Source: an uncultured Eubacteriales bacterium
Lineage (GTDB): Bacteria; Bacillota; Clostridia; Oscillospirales; Acutalibacteraceae
Length of the DNA stretch: 5,707 nucleotides
Reading direction: 5' to 3'
Assembly (NCBI GenBank): GCA_934501135.1
Contig: CAKSUE010000057.1
Span: 1-5,707, forward strand
Shown piece after piece: positions 1 to 5,707 of the stretch. The position numbers and the translations under genes are program-made. Position 1 is the first letter of the stretch. Each line of letters begins with the position of its first letter. Under the pieces are notes generated by a model that was not told where the DNA came from, did no database searches, and saw only the letters and a program-made list of their open reading frames with translations.

Positions 1-44
1 ATTCTTAGATTTTTCCCAAGATGCACCGGTTTGACATTTACCAT
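1..44 (-). CDS. 5' end of a protein-coding gene, possibly rpoB (RNA polymerase beta subunit); truncated by window edge
   Basis: An open frame starts with ATG at 44-42 and runs off the left edge. It reads MVNVKPVHLGKNLR, and the next codon begins AT. A Shine-Dalgarno GGAGTG at 59-54 sits 9 nt before this ATG. An in-frame ATG at 65-63 has no good ribosome binding site, so 44 is preferred. The pattern V-x-PV-x-LGK-x-x-R is what many Firmicutes RpoB proteins show at the N-terminus, usually followed by MSFS, and the partial codon AT could be ATG for that methionine. RpoB is the catalytic beta subunit of RNA polymerase. A near-consensus promoter upstream suits a highly expressed gene. Only 14 residues are visible, so the identity is an inference; another short-N-terminus protein is possible. 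Confidence 0.45.
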   Translation of the reverse strand, partial: MVNVKPVHLGKNLR

Positions 45-205
45 AGGCTCAATCACTCCATTCATCTATTTACCAATCACGGCATAAAACACGTACACTC
101 TGCCATAAAAACTTTCACATATTTATTTAATTTACCTATTGATTTTTTGGACAAATAGTGATATTATTATCGCATCCAGAGTCTACTCTTCCATTATTTT
201 TTCAG
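45..205 (-). promoter_or_regulatory. Long 5' leader of the left-edge gene
   Basis: If transcription starts about 7 nt past the -10 box, the leader is about 160 nt. On the minus strand it can form a stem of ATGGCA (106-101) with TGCCGT (84-79), six pairs with one G-U, enclosing a 16-nt loop. A weaker nested fold lies near the 5' end: TGGA and TCCA enclose GATA-ATAA-TATC. No T-box motif, S-box, lysine, glycine, purine, cobalamin or c-di-GMP core was recognised, and no U-tract follows the stem, so it is not an intrinsic terminator. Its length suggests post-transcriptional control but does not show it. Confidence 0.35.
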
Positions 206-211
206 TCTATT

Positions 212-240
212 ATTGTATAACAAATCCACTAAAATGTCAA
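212..240 (-). promoter_or_regulatory. Near-consensus sigma-A promoter for the left-edge gene
   Basis: On the minus strand, TTGACA (240-235) is followed by a 17-nt spacer and TACAAT (217-212). This matches 11 of 12 consensus bases at the ideal spacing. The 60 bases just upstream (241-300) are about 90% A+T and could act as an UP element. The predicted transcription start is near 205. A short dyad TTGT-ATA-ACAA (213-223) overlaps the -10 box, and ATTGT at 246-242 repeats in inverted form with the ACAAT of the -10. These could be a regulator site, but in such AT-rich DNA they may be chance. The promoter lies after the terminator of the preceding operon, so the left-edge gene is a separate transcription unit. 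Confidence 0.85.
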
Positions 241-299
241 CACAATCTTTTAATTATTATTACTAAATTTAAATATTTGTTTATTTGTAATAAAAAATA

Positions 300-329
300 A
301 AAACCGACATCTGAATCGATGTCGGTTTT
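300..329 (-). terminator. Intrinsic terminator after the rrf2 gene
   Basis: A perfect 12-bp inverted repeat pairs AAAACCGACATC (300-311) with GATGTCGGTTTT (318-329) around a 6-nt loop. Read on the minus strand it is followed by TATTTTTTATT (299-289), a good U-tract. It starts two bases after the rrf2 stop codon (334-332). It ends the rpoD operon before the next promoter. The plus-strand reading has only a short T run, so its main use is for minus-strand transcripts. Confidence 0.93.
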
Positions 330-331
330 GT

Positions 332-751
332 TTATAAATTGCATTTCTTGCATTTTTCTTTTTTTTCTTTAATCATGTCAAAAGTAAATTCATCTAATTT
401 TTCTCTTACCATAGCTGATATATCATTGTATATTTCGTAAAACCTACAATATTTATTACCGCAATCATATTTATCATGAAGACATCTGCTTAATACATAC
501 TCTCCCTCAACTGATTCTATAACTTCTCTAAGAGTAATCTCGCTTGAATCCTTATTAAGAGTATATCCACCTTTTGCACCTTTATATGATTTTACTATTC
601 CAGAAGCCACTAATTTTCTTAATATTTTCAAAGAAAACCTAAGTGGTACATTTGTTTCTTTAGATATTGTACCTGCATCTTGTCTATTCTTAGAAACTGT
701 TAAAAATTCCACAATTCTCACAGCATAATCAGCCTCTAATGTTATATGCAA
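332..751 (-). CDS. Rrf2-family transcriptional regulator, probable Fe-S sensor
   Basis: This 139-residue protein is an Rrf2-family winged-helix regulator, the family of IscR, NsrR and CymR. The N-terminus (ITLEADYAVR) and the DNA-binding segment (about 26-65: ISKETNVPLRFSLKILRKL, then a wing with KGAKGGY) are typical. Residues 90, 97 and 102 are cysteines in the place of the three Fe-S ligands of IscR/NsrR, which suggests an iron-sulfur cluster sensing iron, oxygen or nitric oxide. The C-terminus adds CKKC (C134, C137), which is not part of the canonical cluster. The start is TTG at 751-749, with AAAGGGG (767-761) 9 nt before it. This Shine-Dalgarno overlaps the TAA stop of rpoD, so translation is probably coupled. 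The gene is the last of the operon and has no promoter of its own. Its targets cannot be read from sequence. Family assignment is sure; the cluster and signal are inference. Confidence 0.93.
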   Translation of the reverse strand: MHITLEADYAVRIVEFLTVSKNRQDAGTISKETNVPLRFSLKILRKLVASGIVKSYKGAKGGYTLNKDSSEITLREVIESVEGEYVLSRCLHDKYDCGNKYCRFYEIYNDISAMVREKLDEFTFDMIKEKKEKCKKCNL

Positions 752-760
752 TATACACAG

Positions 761-768
761 CCCCTTTA
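761..768 (-). promoter_or_regulatory. Fused rpoD stop and rrf2 ribosome binding site
   Basis: TAAAGGGG joins the rpoD TAA stop (768-766) to the Shine-Dalgarno AAAGGGG of rrf2, 9 nt before the TTG start. A strong site compensates for a weak start codon. Confidence 0.75.
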
Positions 769-1869
769 ATCGAGAAAGTCTTTTAGCCTTTTGCTTCTGC
801 TTGGATGCCTAAGTTTTCTTAGTGCCTTTGCTTCAATTTGTCTTATTCTCTCTCTAGTTACATTAAACTCTTTTCCAACTTCCTCTAAAGTTCTTGACCT
901 TCCATCTCCTAAACCAAATCTTAGCCTAAGAACTTTTTCTTCTCTTGGGGTTAAAGTATCTAAAACCTCAGATAATTGCTCTTTTAATAATATGTGCGAA
1001 GCTGCATCTGCAGGTGCTGGAGCATCGTCATCTGGAATAAAATCTCCTAAATGGCTGTCCTCTTCTTCACCTATAGGAGTTTCCAACGATACCGGTTCTT
1101 GAGATGCCCTCATAATTTCTCTAACCTTATCTACCGGCATATCGAGTTCTTCTGCAATTTCATCTGCAGTTGGTTCATGTCCATTTGTGTGCAGAAGTTG
1201 ACTGGACACTTTTTTTACCTTATTTATCGTTTCTACCATATGAACAGGGATTCTAATAGTCCTTGCCTGATCCGCAATAGCTCTCGTTATTGCTTGCCTA
1301 ATCCACCAAGTAGCATATGTTGAAAATTTAAATCCTTTTGTATAATCGAATTTTTCAACAGCTTTTATTAGACCTAAATTCCCTTCTTGAATCAAATCTA
1401 AAAATTGCATACCCCTACCCAAATATCTTTTAGCTATACTTACAACAAGCCTTAAATTAGCCTCTGATAAACGCTTTTTGGCCTTTTTATCTCCATCGGA
1501 TATTCTTATTGCCAAATCTATTTCCTCTTCAGGAGTTAAAAGAGGTACTCTGCCTATCTCCTTCAAATAAACCTTTACAGGGTCTTCGGTAGACATTACA
1601 TCAGAACCAGATGATGTTTCAGATGATTGTGCCTCTTCCGGCATTATATCAAATTCTATATCATCAATTGGGGCTTCAGCAAAACCCTCTACTATTTCAA
1701 CACCTACCGATTCCAAAGAATCGTAGAATTTTTCTATTTGTTCTGGTTCAAAGTCGAGTTCCCCTATAGCATCTAATATGTCTTTAGTACTTAATTGTCC
1801 TGTAGACTTCCCCTGCTCCATTAATTCTCTAAGAACCGCTTTTTTTTCAGATATTTGTCCTGAATCCAT
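766..1869 (-). CDS. rpoD: Primary RNA polymerase sigma factor SigA/RpoD
   Basis: This is the housekeeping sigma-70 factor, which directs RNA polymerase to TTGACA/TATAAT promoters. It has about 367 residues, close to the usual Firmicutes SigA size, with a short region 1.1 and an acidic Ser/Glu-rich linker (about 65-94). Region 1.2 begins at [11 protein letters not shown] (96-106). Region 2 contains [12 protein letters not shown] (138-149), [18 protein letters not shown], and the -10-recognising [13 protein letters not shown] (182-194). Region 3 spans about 205-290. Region 4.2 is the -35-recognising helix-turn-helix TLEEVGKEF...[18 protein letters not shown] (327-354). The ATG at 1875 directly touches the GGGGG of the ribosome binding site (1880-1876). 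The ATG at 1869 has 6 nt of spacing and is the better start. The binding site overlaps the dnaG stop (TAG, 1882-1880). The order dgt-dnaG-rpoD is the clostridial form of the macromolecular synthesis operon. Confidence 0.98.
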   Translation of the reverse strand: MDSGQISEKKAVLRELMEQGKSTGQLSTKDILDAIGELDFEPEQIEKFYDSLESVGVEIVEGFAEAPIDDIEFDIMPEEAQSSETSSGSDVMSTEDPVKVYLKEIGRVPLLTPEEEIDLAIRISDGDKKAKKRLSEANLRLVVSIAKRYLGRGMQFLDLIQEGNLGLIKAVEKFDYTKGFKFSTYATWWIRQAITRAIADQARTIRIPVHMVETINKVKKVSSQLLHTNGHEPTADEIAEELDMPVDKVREIMRASQEPVSLETPIGEEEDSHLGDFIPDDDAPAPADAASHILLKEQLSEVLDTLTPREEKVLRLRFGLGDGRSRTLEEVGKEFNVTRERIRQIEAKALRKLRHPSRSKRLKDFLD

Positions 1870-1875
1870 TTTCAT

Positions 1876-1882
1876 CCCCCTA
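1876..1882 (-). promoter_or_regulatory. Fused dnaG stop and rpoD ribosome binding site
   Basis: TAGGGGG combines the dnaG TAG stop (1882-1880) with the GGGGG Shine-Dalgarno (1880-1876). With the ATG at 1869 the spacing is 6 nt; the ATG at 1875 would have none. The overlap suggests coupled translation of primase and sigma factor. Confidence 0.75.
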
Positions 1883-3646
1883 TTTCTTTTTATCCCTTAA
1901 CGAAGCTATAAACTTCTTAATGTCATTTACATCCGCCGACTCAACATCTTTGTTATTTATTTTATTACTCTCATATATTATAACATCAATATACTCATTA
2001 ACCACACGCATACTATCCTCAGGCCTTATATACGAAGACAGCATTTTCGCTATTCTCGATACTTCATCAATTGAGAATACTTGAGATAAATCTGTAAGAC
2101 AAACTCCTCTTCCCTCATTATTTCTTTCTATTATCTGCTCATATATTTCTCTATTAAAGCCTGTACTGAATTCTTCAGGCTTTAACTTTGAGCGCACAAA
2201 ATTTATACTTTCGGGATTATTCATCAAATGTGCTATCAAAGCTTCTTCCGCATTTGCAGCCCTAAGATTATCGCATTTTTCAGGATTAACTTTATCCATT
2301 CTATACACAGTACTTTGTCTAATATCTCTAAATTCTTTCTGCATCCGCGCTTTATTATTTCTTTTCAACAGTCTTTCAATCTGCATCATTATTGTACTTT
2401 TTTCAATCCCTATTTCTTCGCTTATTTTAGAGGCATAGATTTCTCTTTCTATTTTACTGTCAAGATTCGATAAAACCTTTGTTGCTTCAGTTAAATATTT
2501 AATTTTTCCGTCTGGACTTTCCAAATCTATATCCTTTTTTATTTTATCAATAGAGTACATAACATCGTTCTCAGATTTTTCGATCAGCTGTTTAAATTTT
2601 AACGGTCCATCCTTACCATATGATTTTATAAATTCATCTGGGTCTTTTCCTTTTGGAATAGTCAAAACCCTAATTACTAAGTCCGCCTGTCTTAACAAAG
2701 ATATAGCTCTCTTTGTAGCTTTTTGTCCCGCTTCGTCCGAATCATATGCAATTATAACTTCATCTGTATACCTTGACATTAATCCCACTTGTTCTTTGGT
2801 TAAAGATGTTCCAAGAGTTGCCACTGCATAATCAAACCCTGCTTGATTTAATGCTATAACATCCATATATCCTTCAGCTAATATAAACTTATTTTCTTTA
2901 GATTTTTTCGCAAAATTCATTGAAAATAAATTTTGATTTTTTTTAAAGACTGGAGTATCAGATGTATTTAAATATTTAGGTTTTGAATCCCCCATTATTC
3001 TTCCGCCAAAAGCAATAACATTTCCTCTTAAATCTATAATCGGAAACATTACTCTATTAAAAAATCTATCTGAAACATTACCATTTCTATTGCTATAAGC
3101 TAAATTTGCCTGAACCATCTCTGAATTTTTAAATCCTTTAGAAGCTAAATGGTTAACAAGTGCATATCTTGATTTCGGAGAAAAACCCAAACCAAAATGC
3201 GTTATAGTATGCTGACTAAGGTGTCTGTTCTTAAGATACATTAAAGCGCCTCTACCTTCTTCGCTATAAAGCATTCTGTTAAAAAACCTTGCAGCCTCGC
3301 GATTTATCTCATAAATCCTATTTTTCAAATAAGCAAAACCGTCGTCTGCAGTATTCTCCGGTAAACTCATCCCACATCTATCTGCAAGAAATTTGACAGA
3401 TTCAATATAATCAAGATTTTCTATCATCCTGATAAAAGTAATCACATCACCACCTACGCCACAACCAAAACAATAAAAAGATTCACTTTCTTTATACACA
3501 TTAAAAGATGGCGTTTTTTCAGAGTGGAATGGACAAAGCCCAATTAAATTATGACCTCTACGTTTAAGATTAACATAACCAGAAGCCACATCAACAATAC
3601 TATTTCTAAATTTGAGTTCTTGCATAAAAGACTCGGGTAATTGCAT
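1880..3646 (-). CDS. dnaG: DNA primase DnaG
   Basis: DnaG is the replicative primase, which makes short RNA primers at the fork and is recruited by the DnaB-type helicase. The 588 residues match the family length. The N-terminal CHC2 zinc ribbon has ligands C38, H41, C59 and C62. The catalytic core includes the conserved basic stretch [19 protein letters not shown] (198-216). Its TOPRIM fold has the metal-binding residues E258 (in AEGYMD) and D302/D304 (in AYDSDEAG). The C-terminal helicase-interaction domain begins near 462 with [10 protein letters not shown]. The ATG at 3646 has AGGAGA (3660-3655) 8 nt upstream, a strong site. The gap to dgt is only 15 nt. No frameshift or missing catalytic residue is seen. 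Confidence 0.98.
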   Translation of the reverse strand: MQLPESFMQELKFRNSIVDVASGYVNLKRRGHNLIGLCPFHSEKTPSFNVYKESESFYCFGCGVGGDVITFIRMIENLDYIESVKFLADRCGMSLPENTADDGFAYLKNRIYEINREAARFFNRMLYSEEGRGALMYLKNRHLSQHTITHFGLGFSPKSRYALVNHLASKGFKNSEMVQANLAYSNRNGNVSDRFFNRVMFPIIDLRGNVIAFGGRIMGDSKPKYLNTSDTPVFKKNQNLFSMNFAKKSKENKFILAEGYMDVIALNQAGFDYAVATLGTSLTKEQVGLMSRYTDEVIIAYDSDEAGQKATKRAISLLRQADLVIRVLTIPKGKDPDEFIKSYGKDGPLKFKQLIEKSENDVMYSIDKIKKDIDLESPDGKIKYLTEATKVLSNLDSKIEREIYASKISEEIGIEKSTIMMQIERLLKRNNKARMQKEFRDIRQSTVYRMDKVNPEKCDNLRAANAEEALIAHLMNNPESINFVRSKLKPEEFSTGFNREIYEQIIERNNEGRGVCLTDLSQVFSIDEVSRIAKMLSSYIRPEDSMRVVNEYIDVIIYESNKINNKDVESADVNDIKKFIASLRDKKK

Positions 3647-3661
3647 TAAATATATCTCCTT

Positions 3662-4660
3662 TTATATTCCCCAAGAAGCTGGTATAAATATGCTTTTAAA
3701 TGTATTAACCGCAAAATGGTCAGTCATCCCCGCAATATAATCACACACTGCACGGTCTATCCCCTCGATGTCTGCCACGCGCTTTATATCTGCAGGAAGC
3801 TTTTCATTGTTTGATTTAAAATATTTATACAACATCTCAATCAAAACCGGTATTTTTTTCTCCTCAGATTTCGAAGAAGAATCAAGATATACCGTATCAA
3901 ACATAAATTTATGTATTATATCAAAGGCCTGAGCCACTTCATCTCCCATACAAATATTTAGCCCAACACTGTTTTCCACCACAGATTTAACAAGTGTCCC
4001 AATTCTCTTAGTTCTACTGTCTCCCAAAACGTTAAGTGCATTTCTAGGCAAATCCGATTCATTAAGAACACCTGCTCTTATAGCATCATCAATATCATGG
4101 TTTATATATGCAATTCTATCAGCGAGCTTTACAATTCTTCCTTCGGGAGTTTTAGCTTCTTCTCCTCTTGTGTGGCACAAAATCCCATCAAGAACCTCAT
4201 AGGTTAAATTTAACCCTTTGCCATTCTTTTCCAGAACCTCTACCACCCTAACACTCTGCTCAAAATGCCTAAAACCATTTTCAGATATTTCATTAAGTGC
4301 ACTTTCTCCAGCATGTCCAAAAGGAGTATGTCCTAAATCGTGCCCTAAAGAAATCGCTTCAGCAAGATCTACATTTAGCCTCAGTGCCATTGCTATAGTT
4401 CTTGCTATTTGTGATACCTCTAAAGTGTGTGTTAATCTAGTTCTATAATGGTCTCCTTCCGGAGAAATAAAGACCTGAGTTTTATGTTTAAGACGTCTAA
4501 ATGACTTGCAGTGTATTATTCTATCTCTATCTCTTTGATAAGCCGTTCTAAGCTCACACTCTTGCTCTTTTCTTTTTCTTCCTTTACTGTTTTTAGCCAA
4601 TGAGGCATATTCAGACAATAACTCTTCTTCTATTCTTTCTGTTCTTTCCCTTATATTCAC
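3662..4660 (-). CDS. dgt: HD-domain deoxyguanosinetriphosphate triphosphohydrolase (dGTPase-like)
   Basis: This enzyme family hydrolyses dGTP or other dNTPs to the nucleoside and tripolyphosphate, adjusting the dNTP pool. I prefer GTG at 4660, giving 332 residues starting MNIRERTERIEEE, which is how many relatives begin. AGAGGTGAT (4672-4664) lies just before it. Earlier in-frame starts (TTG 4690, ATG 4681) have no ribosome binding site and would add ten residues unlike the family. HD-domain metal ligands are H78 (RLTHTLEVSQIA), H107-D108 (GHDLGHTPFGH) and D181 (KLADRIAY). The N-terminal FRRLKHKTQVF motif (54-64) is also typical. The short form without insertions is the dgt-like type found next to dnaG in clostridia. 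Substrate preference within the family is not decidable here. It is 15 nt upstream of dnaG and likely co-transcribed with it. Confidence 0.96.
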   Translation of the reverse strand: MNIRERTERIEEELLSEYASLAKNSKGRKRKEQECELRTAYQRDRDRIIHCKSFRRLKHKTQVFISPEGDHYRTRLTHTLEVSQIARTIAMALRLNVDLAEAISLGHDLGHTPFGHAGESALNEISENGFRHFEQSVRVVEVLEKNGKGLNLTYEVLDGILCHTRGEEAKTPEGRIVKLADRIAYINHDIDDAIRAGVLNESDLPRNALNVLGDSRTKRIGTLVKSVVENSVGLNICMGDEVAQAFDIIHKFMFDTVYLDSSSKSEEKKIPVLIEMLYKYFKSNNEKLPADIKRVADIEGIDRAVCDYIAGMTDHFAVNTFKSIFIPASWGI

Positions 4661-4663
4661 ATT

Positions 4664-4672
4664 ATCACCTCT
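4664..4672 (-). promoter_or_regulatory. Ribosome binding site deciding the dgt GTG start
   Basis: AGAGGTGAT ends 3 nt before GTG 4660. It matches the downstream part of the AAGGAGGTGAT consensus, which explains the short spacing. The site lies inside the longer alternative frame, downstream of ATG 4681. Confidence 0.75.
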
Positions 4673-4736
4673 ATTAAACATAAAAGCCAATGTTATAATA
4701 GATATACGACATTTTTATTTTAATTCCTTTATAAAA

Positions 4737-5366
4737 TCAAAATAAATTTATAGATGTATATTTTTCCTCTAAAACCTCAGCTGTAATATTTCCTGAACTT
4801 ATATCATTAAGCTTATTTTTTAAAATATTTAGTTTTTCTTTCTCTATATAAAATACTATCTTAACATGGTCTAAAAATTCTGATTTCTCTACTTTAGAGC
4901 CCAATCCCAATAAAATAGAAGAAACTTTCCCATATAGACTATAATCGCAAAACAGCTGCATTTTAAAACAGTTTACTATGTTCACTATTCCTGCATTGTC
5001 TAAAGCTAGTTTAGCAGCAGCTGAGTATGCTCTTACAAGACCACCCGTCCCAAGTAATATTCCTCCAAAATACCTTGTTACTACAATTACTGTATTAGTA
5101 AGTTCATTCTTTTTTAATATATCTAATACAGGCATCCCTGCCGTACCATGAGGTTCACCATCATCTGAATATCTCATAACATTATTTTCAAGCAACGAAT
5201 AAGCATAAACGTTATGTCTTGCATCCCAATGTTTAGTTTTTATTTTGTTTATAAATGAAACAGCATCATTCTCTGTTTCCACAGGTTTTATATAGCCTAT
5301 AAACCTTGAATGGCGTTCAACAAGTTCACCAAAAGCTTCATTTTGTACTGTTCTGTAAATATTCAA
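4737..5366 (-). CDS. YigZ/IMPACT family protein (UPF0029 plus DUF1949 domains)
   Basis: This is a member of the bacterial YigZ (YvyE) family, related to eukaryotic IMPACT. Its biochemical role is not settled; nucleic-acid binding or a link to translation has been suggested from structure. The preferred start is TTG at 5366, giving 209 residues beginning MNIYRTVQNEAFGELVE, as in relatives. GGAGAG (5377-5372) is 5 nt upstream. A GTG at 5405 would extend the protein by 13 residues but lies inside the rpmE terminator hairpin, so I reject it. The UPF0029 domain covers about 10-120 with signature motifs HNVYAY (51-56), RYSDDGEPHGTAGMPVL (65-81) and VVTRYFGGILLGTGGLVRAY (95-114). The DUF1949 domain follows from about 135 to 205. 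It stops 76 nt before the dgt start. Whether it has its own promoter is unclear. Confidence 0.92.
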   Translation of the reverse strand: MNIYRTVQNEAFGELVERHSRFIGYIKPVETENDAVSFINKIKTKHWDARHNVYAYSLLENNVMRYSDDGEPHGTAGMPVLDILKKNELTNTVIVVTRYFGGILLGTGGLVRAYSAAAKLALDNAGIVNIVNCFKMQLFCDYSLYGKVSSILLGLGSKVEKSEFLDHVKIVFYIEKEKLNILKNKLNDISSGNITAEVLEEKYTSINLF

Positions 5367-5371
5367 ATAAT

Positions 5372-5377
5372 CTCTCC
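5372..5377 (-). promoter_or_regulatory. Ribosome binding site deciding the yigZ TTG start
   Basis: GGAGAG, 5 nt before TTG 5366. No comparable site precedes the upstream in-frame GTG at 5405. Confidence 0.7.
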
Positions 5378-5389
5378 AATATACAAACA

Positions 5390-5409
5390 GGCGGTGCTTA
5401 TGCACCGCC
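5390..5409 (-). terminator. Intrinsic terminator after rpmE, close upstream of yigZ
   Basis: On the minus strand GGCGGTGC (5409-5402), loop ATAA, and GCACCGCC (5397-5390) form a perfect 8-bp GC-rich stem, followed by TGTTTGTATATT. The U-tract is broken by G and A, so termination may be incomplete. The stem ends 12 nt before the yigZ Shine-Dalgarno. It is AT-poor compared with everything around it. Function as the rpmE terminator is likely; a partial-readthrough role feeding yigZ is inference. Confidence 0.8.
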
Positions 5410-5482
5410 GTCTAAACTCTAAAAAGACTACTACTTATTAAAGCCTACTTCTTCATCTTCAGGCTAAATCAACAATAAGTCC
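5410..5482 (-). other. Non-coding 3' region of rpmE
   Basis: No coding sequence is seen between the rpmE stop and its terminator. A weak inverted repeat AGCCT/AGGCT encloses a purine-rich stretch (GAAGATGAAGAAG on the minus strand), but the stem is only 5 bp with a 14-nt loop. I see no convincing sigma-A promoter for yigZ here. Confidence 0.4.
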
Positions 5483-5689
5483 TTATTTGCTTTCTATACC
5501 GAAACGCTTCTTAAATCTATCGACACGTCCACCGGTATCAACGAGCTTCTGTTTTCCGGTGAAGAACGGATGGCACTTTGAACATATTTCAACACGGATG
5601 TTCTCTTTTGTAGAAGCTGTTTCAATCACATTTCCACAAGCACATGTAATTGTGGTTGCTTTGTATTTAGGATGTATATTCTCTTTCAC
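5483..5689 (-). CDS. rpmE: Ribosomal protein L31 (bL31), zinc-binding form
   Basis: bL31 is a small protein of the large ribosomal subunit that sits at the bridge to the small subunit. With GTG at 5689 as start the protein has 68 residues and begins MKENIHPKY, as in L31 proteins. AAGAGGTGA (5703-5695) lies 5 nt upstream. An earlier GTG at 5698 lies inside this Shine-Dalgarno and is rejected. Cysteines 16, 18, 36 and 39 (CAC, CSKC) are the four zinc ligands, so this is the C+ form rather than the zinc-independent paralog used under zinc starvation. The motifs [25 protein letters not shown] (40-64) complete the family signature. The promoter lies outside the window; its terminator is at 5409-5390. 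Confidence 0.98.
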   Translation of the reverse strand: MKENIHPKYKATTITCACGNVIETASTKENIRVEICSKCHPFFTGKQKLVDTGGRVDRFKKRFGIESK

Positions 5690-5694
5690 ATTTG

Positions 5695-5703
5695 TCACCT
5701 CTT
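5695..5703 (-). promoter_or_regulatory. Ribosome binding site deciding the rpmE start
   Basis: The minus-strand AAGAGGTGA is 5 nt before GTG 5689. It contains the alternative GTG at 5698, which therefore cannot be the real start. Confidence 0.8.
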
Positions 5704-5707
5704 TCGC

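Noticed and set aside
77..106. Nine-codon leader ORF (ATG at 106, stop TGA ending at 77) with two cysteines in the leader of the left-edge gene
   Set aside because: No convincing ribosome binding site, and it overlaps the predicted stem. Likely chance.
160..205. Start of the leader resembles the GGAAGAGTAG opening of some clostridial T-box or folate riboswitch RNAs
   Set aside because: None of the downstream conserved elements (T-box sequence, specifier loop, antiterminator, folate riboswitch core) is present before the gene start.
257..293. Inverted repeat TTATTAC / GTAATAA with a 23-nt spacer
   Set aside because: Seven bases in about 90% A+T sequence; expected by chance and not at a position explained by a known operator.
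791..1323. Plus-strand open frames opposite rpoD
   Set aside because: Shadows of the well-supported rpoD coding frame; low-complexity translations without family features or ribosome binding sites.
2228..2473. Plus-strand open frame opposite dnaG
   Set aside because: Antisense shadow of dnaG; Phe/Ile/Ser-rich translation typical of reverse-complement AT-rich coding DNA.
4218..4448. Plus-strand open frame opposite dgt
   Set aside because: Antisense shadow of the conserved HD-domain region; no recognisable protein.
4712..4740. Possible promoter TTGATT-17-TAAAAA between yigZ and dgt on the minus strand
   Set aside because: Only 8 of 12 consensus bases match in very AT-rich DNA. An internal promoter for dgt-dnaG-rpoD is plausible but the site is not strong enough to annotate.

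Overview
This window is a low-GC, Firmicutes-type chromosomal segment. It is AT-rich, has strong GGAGG-type ribosome binding sites, a sigma-A/RpoD of about 367 residues with a short region 1, and the dgt-dnaG-rpoD order known from Clostridia and relatives. I place it in the Clostridia/Tissierellia part of Bacillota. Family or genus cannot be fixed from the sequence alone. All genes I can support lie on the minus strand, so the transcription order runs from high to low coordinates.

In that order: rpmE (zinc-type ribosomal protein L31, 5689-5483), an intrinsic terminator (5409-5390), a YigZ/IMPACT-family gene (5366-4737), dgt (HD-domain dNTP triphosphohydrolase, 4660-3662), dnaG (primase, 3646-1880), rpoD/sigA (primary sigma factor, 1869-766), an Rrf2-family regulator with a likely Fe-S cysteine cluster (751-332), and a strong intrinsic terminator (329-300). 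Beyond it is a near-consensus sigma-A promoter (-35 at 240-235, -10 at 217-212), an untranslated leader of roughly 160 nt, and the first 14 complete codons of another gene. That gene runs off the left edge, and its N-terminus resembles the start of RNA polymerase beta (RpoB).

The central block is a version of the macromolecular synthesis operon. dGTPase touches dNTP supply, DnaG makes replication primers, and SigA directs housekeeping transcription. The gaps are 15 nt (dgt-dnaG), 10 nt (dnaG-sigA, with the revised start) and 14 nt (sigA-rrf2). At dnaG-sigA and sigA-rrf2 the upstream stop codon is fused to the next Shine-Dalgarno, which suggests translational coupling. The less usual element is the Rrf2-type redox or Fe-S regulator as last gene of this operon. 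Four of the six complete genes appear to use non-ATG starts (GTG for rpmE and dgt, TTG for yigZ and rrf2). I found no mobile element, CRISPR array, tRNA or rRNA. I also found no clear novel multi-gene system; the points worth following are regulatory.
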